DNA from: an uncultured Bacilli bacterium
GTDB lineage: Bacteria > Bacillota_I > Bacilli_A > RF39 > UBA660
DNA length: 10,809 nucleotides
Assembly (NCBI GenBank): GCA_947627965.1
Contig: CANQYA010000024.1
Location: 1-10,809, forward strand
Direction: 5' to 3'
Position numbers and translations under genes: made by a program. The notes under the pieces were generated by a model. It saw nothing but the letters and a program-made list of their open reading frames with translations. It ran no database searches and was not told the origin of the DNA. Positions 7,063 through 10,809 of the stretch are shown in pieces. Each line of letters begins with the position of its first letter. The first letter of the stretch is position 1.

Positions 7063-7647
7063 TTAATCTCTTGGCTCTTGGTATTTACTTATTATTACTT
7101 TACTGGTGCAGTCTATTTTATATTCATATTCTAAAAAGTTATTGACAAAATCAATTTCATAGATAGGTTTACCATTATAGTAATCAACTTCTACATCTAT
7201 AAAAATAACATTGCTATCATTAAATCCTGCATCTGTTAGAGCAATGCTTTTGGCTTCTTCACTACTAATACAATTATTGATATTATTATTTGAATCATTG
7301 TTAGGTTCATTACTATTGTTATTATTTCCATTATTATCTATATTAAGATTATTAAAATTACTATAAATTATATTTCCACTTTTGGCATCAATTTCGTACT
7401 TATACTCTATTCTATTATAATAAAATTCTACTTCATATTTTTTCGCTTCACCATCTAAATCTAACTCAATTTCTTTAAAAGAAATATCACTACTATTTAA
7501 TTTAGTATCATTTATAATTATTTCTTTTACCTTATCCTTAGATATAAAATTACTTTTAATATAAATAAAGCTAATACCTATTAAAGAAAGCATCAAAAAC
7601 ATAATACAAAGAACTACTATAAGTATTATTTTAATATTTTTTTTCAT
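7063..7647 (-). CDS. Membrane-anchored protein with two PepSY domains
   Basis: This 194-residue protein has a membrane anchor (about 7-30) and two extracytoplasmic repeats resembling PepSY/YpeB-type domains. The repeats align well: 36-95 contains YEVEFYYNRIEYKYEIDAKS, and 128-187 contains YEIDFVNNFLEYEYKIDCTS. Each opens with an ISxxx(A/V)K helix and closes with a strand. An Asn-rich low-complexity linker (98-125) joins them. PepSY domains are known as propeptide or inhibitory modules in peptidases and also occur alone on the cell surface; the specific partner here is unknown. The chosen ATG (7645-7647) has AAGAGGA (7654-7660) 6 nt upstream. An in-frame GTG 18 nt earlier has no such site. It is third in the apparent helD operon. 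htrA follows 220 bp later, and I see no convincing terminator in that spacer. Confidence 0.8.
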   Translation of the reverse strand: MKKNIKIILIVVLCIMFLMLSLIGISFIYIKSNFISKDKVKEIIINDTKLNSSDISFKEIELDLDGEAKKYEVEFYYNRIEYKYEIDAKSGNIIYSNFNNLNIDNNGNNNNSNEPNNDSNNNINNCISSEEAKSIALTDAGFNDSNVIFIDVEVDYYNGKPIYEIDFVNNFLEYEYKIDCTSKVIISKYQEPRD

Positions 7648-7680
7648 AATATTTCCTCTTTTCACTATATCTTTTTTTAA

Positions 7681-8259
7681 TTATTTATATTTTAACAATA
7701 AATTAATCATTTCGTCTTTATCTTTAAAAATAGAAGTATCGATAATAAATTTTTGAACATTATTGAAAAAATATCTTAATAGAAATATGTCATTTATCTT
7801 GTATTTAACTTTATTTTTCTTTAAATAACGACAAGTAAATAACTTACATGAAATAGACTTAATAGAGCATTTATTATCTTTAAAATTTAAACATAAGCCT
7901 CTATTTCGACCATAGCAACAGCCATTTTTAGACTCTTTACAATGGCTCTCGTGTTTAACTGATTGACAAATATTATCTTCAAAACCACAAATATTCTTTT
8001 GAACAAATTCATTATCTAAATAATCACATACCGTATCATAAATATAAGAATATTTTTCTTTAATATTTTTTAAATTAATCGCATGAATAGTTTGTATTTT
8101 TAATTTATCTTCATGAGTAAAGGAATGATTATTTAGAACAGTATCGTCAATAATATCGTATTTATCATAGAGTAAGTGTACTATAATTCCTTTTTTCTTA
8201 ATATATTTTTTTAAATTTGAATAAAAATAACTATCATTTTTTATATATATATCTTTCAT
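7681..8259 (-). CDS. Cysteine-rich putative metal-binding protein (YkgJ-like pattern)
   Basis: This 192-residue soluble protein has ten cysteines, all after residue 77: C78, C91, C98, C107, C114, C115, C123, C131, C138 and C143. The core CKESKNGCCYGRNRGLC (107-123) followed by C131, C138 and FTC143RYL resembles the spacing in YkgJ-type zinc/iron-chelating domains. I would not claim family membership without a search. The N-terminus (1-75) is basic and helical with no signal peptide, so the cysteines are probably in reducing cytoplasm and bind zinc, iron or an Fe-S cluster. The start is uncertain: ATG 8257-8259 lacks a good Shine-Dalgarno, and so does TTG 8284-8286, which would add nine residues. 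Translation may depend on coupling to helD, whose stop is at 8303. It is the middle gene of the helD operon; its function is unknown. Confidence 0.8.
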   Translation of the reverse strand: MKDIYIKNDSYFYSNLKKYIKKKGIIVHLLYDKYDIIDDTVLNNHSFTHEDKLKIQTIHAINLKNIKEKYSYIYDTVCDYLDNEFVQKNICGFEDNICQSVKHESHCKESKNGCCYGRNRGLCLNFKDNKCSIKSISCKLFTCRYLKKNKVKYKINDIFLLRYFFNNVQKFIIDTSIFKDKDEMINLLLKYK

Positions 8260-8302
8260 ATTATCACTAATATAATAATAACACAAAAATCTATTAAAAG
8301 CT

Positions 8303-10342
8303 CTAATTATTGTAAATTATTAATTGATGTTGACTTCTAGTACAAGCAACATAATATAAATATTTTTCTTTTTCTGTGTAAGAATTATCTTTTTGAGTAT
8401 AAATTATAGTTGCATCAAATTCTAAACCTTTAGCTATATAAGCAGGTAAAATAACTAAATTTTTGTTAAACTCTACGGTATTAGGCTCTAAAATATTTAT
8501 ATCTTTAATTGTATCTTTTAATAATTCATATAAATATTTACTTTCTTCGTCAGTTTTAGTGATTACAGCAATTGACTTATGTTTTTGTTGTAATGAAGTT
8601 ATATCTTCCAATAATTGTTTCTTTAAATCATTTTCTTCTTTTAATATTACAGGTTGATTATTTTTTTGTCTAATAGCAGATACATATTTTAATCCTAAAA
8701 TTTTATTTGTATAATCAATTATTTCAGGAGTTGAACGGTATGTTTTGGTTAATTCTAAATATTTACTATCGTTAAATATGGTTCCTAAATCATTTAAAGA
8801 ATTATATTTATAGTAAGGATTTATAGTTTGATTAATATCCCCTAAAATAGTAAAACCACTCTTTTTAAATATTTTATTTAAAATCATGTATTGCAATTTA
8901 CTATAATCTTGGGCTTCATCGATTACAACTTCCTTAATAGTTGCTTGGTAATCAAAGCCTTCCAACAATCCTTTTAAATAAACAAGTATACAAGCATCTT
9001 CATATTTTATTGATTTATGAGAAACGGTTTCTTTTATTTCTTTTTCAGTAATATTTCCATCATAATTACTTAAAAATTCCTCACTGTTTAAAAAATCTTT
9101 ATAAATATTTTTATAATCTTTTTTGATATTTAATATTTTATATAAATTGGATTCAATACTTTTTTGTTTACTTTTATTAGCATGATAATATTTGCCTGAT
9201 AAATACTCGGCAATGTAAGTTATACGTTCAAAAAGAAGCATTTTACTATAACGATCTTGTAATAAATCGTTAAGCTCATCTTTAGTAAGTTCAAAATCGC
9301 TACATATATAATCTTCTGTAAATCTTGCTTGGTTAGTAATTTTTTTAGCATATTCTTCAATAAATTTTATTATCATATCACTCTGTTTATATTTAACTAA
9401 CTTAGGATTTAATTCGTGATATTGATAAAACCTGGCAACAAATGAAGTAAAGGATTCTACCTCACTAAATTCTTTTAGATTAGCTAATAAAAAGTCATGA
9501 AAAGTTGTCTGCATGGTATTGTCCTCACCTAATTCTGGCAAGACATTGGAAATATATTCTGAAAAAACTTGATTTGGAGAAAAAATTAAAACATTTTTGG
9601 AAGTAAGATTTTCTATTTTGTATAAAAGAAAGGCAATACGATGTAAGGCGACTGATGTTTTACCACTTCCAGCTATTCCTTGAACAATTAAACTTTTATC
9701 GGTAGTATTTCTAATAATGGTATTTTGTTCTTGTTGAATGGTATTAACAATATTTTTCATTTTATCGCTGGATTCCGTTGCTAATACTTCTTGTAATAAC
9801 TCGTCGTCAATATTTAAATTGTTATCAAAAACTCTTTTTAATTTAGCATCTTCTATTTTAAATTGTCTTTTGTTAGTAATATTACCTGTTATAATTCCTT
9901 CGGGAGCTTTGTAACTAGCAGGTCCTGTTTCATAGTCATAAAACATGGAACATATAGGAGCTCGCCAATCATTAACTAAGTATTTATCATTTTCTTCGTC
10001 TTCGACATGAGTTATACCAATATAAATTTTGTTGATACTTTTATTATCGTCAAACGTTATAGAGCCAAAATAAGGATTGCTCTGTACTTTATATAATTTT
10101 TGGAAATATTTTCCTTTGTTCATCATCATTGATACTTCTAAATCATTATCTGACATCATTGTCCGCATCTCAGCATCATCTAAATCATGCTTAGAATTCC
10201 AAATAAATTTTTGAAATTCTTGGACTTTTTCTTCTCGTTCATATAATTGCTGTCCTAGTTCCGATATTTTTCCTCTGATTACTTTTACAGTATTAGCTAA
10301 ATATTGTTCTTCTTTTTGTATTTCTTCTTTTGGCAGATTCAT
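8303..10342 (-). CDS. helD: HelD-type UvrD-like ATPase (RNA polymerase recycling factor)
   Basis: This is a 679-residue superfamily 1 helicase-like protein of the HelD group. HelD uses ATP to pull stalled RNA polymerase off DNA and RNA and, in some species, gives rifampicin tolerance. The N-terminal part (about 1-85) is a charged helical hairpin matching the secondary-channel arm, with an acidic tip region (53-67, DLDDAEM and SDND). NDWRAPICSMFYDYETG (124-140) is typical of HelD. Motor motifs: Walker A GIAGSGKT (222-229), Walker B VVIDEAQD (472-479), GDINQTI (501-507), TYRS (534-537), AKGLEFDA (637-644) and VACTRSQHQL (665-674). It is roughly 95 residues shorter than B. subtilis HelD (774). 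The start is ATG 10340-10342 with a perfect AAGGAGG (10347-10353). It heads an apparent operon: the next start is 16-43 nt beyond its stop. A terminator-like hairpin lies in its leader. Confidence 0.93.
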   Translation of the reverse strand: MNLPKEEIQKEEQYLANTVKVIRGKISELGQQLYEREEKVQEFQKFIWNSKHDLDDAEMRTMMSDNDLEVSMMMNKGKYFQKLYKVQSNPYFGSITFDDNKSINKIYIGITHVEDEENDKYLVNDWRAPICSMFYDYETGPASYKAPEGIITGNITNKRQFKIEDAKLKRVFDNNLNIDDELLQEVLATESSDKMKNIVNTIQQEQNTIIRNTTDKSLIVQGIAGSGKTSVALHRIAFLLYKIENLTSKNVLIFSPNQVFSEYISNVLPELGEDNTMQTTFHDFLLANLKEFSEVESFTSFVARFYQYHELNPKLVKYKQSDMIIKFIEEYAKKITNQARFTEDYICSDFELTKDELNDLLQDRYSKMLLFERITYIAEYLSGKYYHANKSKQKSIESNLYKILNIKKDYKNIYKDFLNSEEFLSNYDGNITEKEIKETVSHKSIKYEDACILVYLKGLLEGFDYQATIKEVVIDEAQDYSKLQYMILNKIFKKSGFTILGDINQTINPYYKYNSLNDLGTIFNDSKYLELTKTYRSTPEIIDYTNKILGLKYVSAIRQKNNQPVILKEENDLKKQLLEDITSLQQKHKSIAVITKTDEESKYLYELLKDTIKDINILEPNTVEFNKNLVILPAYIAKGLEFDATIIYTQKDNSYTEKEKYLYYVACTRSQHQLIIYNN

Positions 10343-10362
10343 AAACCCTCCTTAAACGCCAA

Positions 10363-10398
10363 AAAACGAACCTTACCAAAGGTATAGGGGTCCGTTTT
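10363..10398 (-). terminator. Terminator-like hairpin inside the helD leader (possible attenuator)
   Basis: In minus-strand RNA the outer arms AAAACGGACC (10398 to 10389) and GGUUCGUUUU (10372 to 10363) pair fully, with one G-U. An inner stem UACC/GGUA has loop UUU. Directly after it come further Us (10362-10361) and then GGCG. Only about 10 nt separate it from the helD Shine-Dalgarno, leaving no space for a promoter, so helD transcripts must cross it. The plus strand also has a T-rich flank (10395-10408). Confidence 0.75.
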
Positions 10399-10404
10399 AT
10401 TTAT

Positions 10405-10421
10405 TTTTACAAGTTGTAAAA
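10405..10421. promoter_or_regulatory. 17-bp operator-like palindrome between helD promoter and hairpin
   Basis: TTTTACAA-G-TTGTAAAA is a perfect inverted repeat with 8-bp arms. It sits about +9 to +25 relative to the predicted helD transcription start, a usual site for a repressor. In RNA it could instead form a 7-bp hairpin. It also overlaps a tiny minus-strand frame, ATG 10427 to TAA 10407, encoding MMFYNL. Confidence 0.5.
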
Positions 10422-10436
10422 CATCATGTGCAATTA

Positions 10437-10465
10437 AATATACACTAATTATTTATTTTTGTCTA
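10437..10465 (-). promoter_or_regulatory. Sigma-A-type promoter of the helD operon
   Basis: On the minus strand, -35 TAGACA (10460-10465; 5 of 6 to consensus), a 17-bp spacer, and -10 TATATT (10437-10442; 5 of 6). Predicted start near 10430, giving a leader of about 88 nt before the helD ATG. Confidence 0.7.
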
Positions 10466-10480
10466 GTCCTTTTTTTAATT

Positions 10481-10645
10481 CTTTTTTTATGAGCTATTGT
10501 TTCAATTTTTTTATAATTTATTATTTTTATGGGTTATTAATTCCTTTTATAGGTTATTGTTTTTGTCTTTTTTACTGGTTATTAATCTTTTTATGAGTTA
10601 TTAATCCTTCTATAAATTATTAATTTTTTTTATAAGTGAATTATC
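10481..10645. repeat. Array of about eight degenerate ~20-bp T-rich repeats
   Basis: A core like TATGAGTTATTA, usually preceded by a run of 4-8 T, recurs at 10488, 10512, 10528, 10548, 10573, 10592, 10611 and, more diverged, 10631. Spacing is 16-25 bp and mostly 19-20. The best copies are TATGGGTTATTA (10528), TATAGGTTATTG (10548), TACTGGTTATTA (10573) and TATGAGTTATTA (10592). The array lies just upstream of the helD promoter, in a 467-bp gap without a supported gene. Confidence 0.6.
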
Positions 10646-10689
10646 GAATTAAAAGCAATTTTTAAGTAAATGAAGTTTTAACAAGAAAA

Positions 10690-10730
10690 GAATTAAAATG
10701 AAATACAAAAAATATATTTCATTTTAATTC
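10690..10730 (-). terminator. 16-bp perfect inverted repeat, possible terminator
   Basis: GAATTAAAATGAAATA (10690-10705) and TATTTCATTTTAATTC (10715-10730) are perfect arms around a 9-nt loop. The minus-strand continuation TTTTCTTGTT is U-rich, as for a terminator of something arriving from the right. The plus-strand continuation GTGCCTTTCGGCC is not. The stem is nearly all A-U, so it is weaker than its length suggests. No gene ending here is secure. Confidence 0.45.
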
Positions 10731-10755
10731 GTGCCTTTCGGCCATTACCATAATT

Positions 10756-10806
10756 TGGTATACTTATATTGTGATGTATATGTATGAAATAGTAGAATGG
10801 TATAAT
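10756..10806 (+). promoter_or_regulatory. Two extended -10 elements pointing out of the right edge
   Basis: TGGTATACT (10756-10764) and TGGTATAAT (10798-10806) each match TGn plus a -10 hexamer on the plus strand. Neither has a recognisable -35. They suggest a rightward gene divergent from helD starting beyond the window. The first overlaps a small inverted repeat TACCA/TGGTA (10746-10760). Confidence 0.45.
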
Positions 10807-10809
10807 GCT

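Noticed and set aside
8463..8657. Plus-strand open frame of 64 codons
   Set aside because: It is antisense to the C-terminal motor domain of HelD, with no recognisable domain; treated as a shadow.
10405..10421. BlaI/MecI/CopY-type operator (TACA-N2-TGTA)
   Set aside because: The palindrome has TACA-N3-TGTA, one base wider than that consensus, and no such regulator is in the window.
10481..10645. CRISPR array
   Set aside because: The repeats are short, degenerate and spaced 16-25 bp start to start, leaving no unique spacers of normal length; no cas genes are visible.
10693..10809. Minus-strand frame open from the right edge for 38 codons, ending in TAA inside the 10690-10730 hairpin
   Set aside because: The peptide looks random (Ile, Tyr and His from A+T-rich triplets), and plus-strand extended -10 elements overlap it. 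It remains possible as the tail of a gene beyond the edge but is not supported.

Overview
The window is very A+T-rich (by eye about three quarters) and comes from a low-GC Gram-positive-type bacterium. It could be Bacillota/Bacilli or a related gut lineage such as RF39 or Erysipelotrichia; I cannot place it more finely. The evidence is strong Shine-Dalgarno sequences (AAGGAGG type), sigma-A-like promoters, U-tailed intrinsic terminators, and a gene set of OmpR-type regulator, membrane-anchored HtrA, HelD and PepSY protein. The long frames stay open under the standard code with UGG tryptophans, so UGA is not read as tryptophan as in Mycoplasma. All ten protein genes lie on the minus strand and read right to left.

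From right to left: (i) 10343-10809 carries no convincing gene. It holds outward (plus-strand) extended -10 promoters, a 16-bp inverted repeat, an array of degenerate ~20-bp T-rich repeats, and a compact leader for helD made of a promoter, a 17-bp palindrome and a terminator-like hairpin. (ii) helD (RNA polymerase-associated helicase-like ATPase), a ten-cysteine putative metal-binding protein and a double-PepSY membrane protein follow with short gaps and look like one operon. (iii) A membrane-anchored HtrA/DegP serine protease has its own promoter and terminator. (iv) A soluble protein of unknown function has its own promoter and terminator. (v) A TtcA-like PP-loop tRNA thiolase and a flavodoxin form a two-gene operon with a near-consensus promoter and a terminator. 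(vi) A GT-C-like multispanning membrane protein and a small P-loop kinase-like protein follow, with a terminator after the second. (vii) An OmpR-family response regulator, started by TTG, is cut by the left edge a few residues before its expected end.

Several units fit envelope or stress physiology (response regulator, HtrA, PepSY protein) or RNA, redox and transcription upkeep (TtcA-like protein, flavodoxin, HelD). That linkage is inference from adjacency. The parts most worth a second look are the helD leader with its in-line terminator, the repeat array upstream of it, the HelD/Cys-rich/PepSY operon, and a 15-nt extended -10 promoter word present twice in the window. Three starts were moved inward from the longest possible frame (ttcA-like, htrA, PepSY gene) on ribosome-binding-site or promoter evidence. 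A fourth (the Cys-rich gene) is uncertain.
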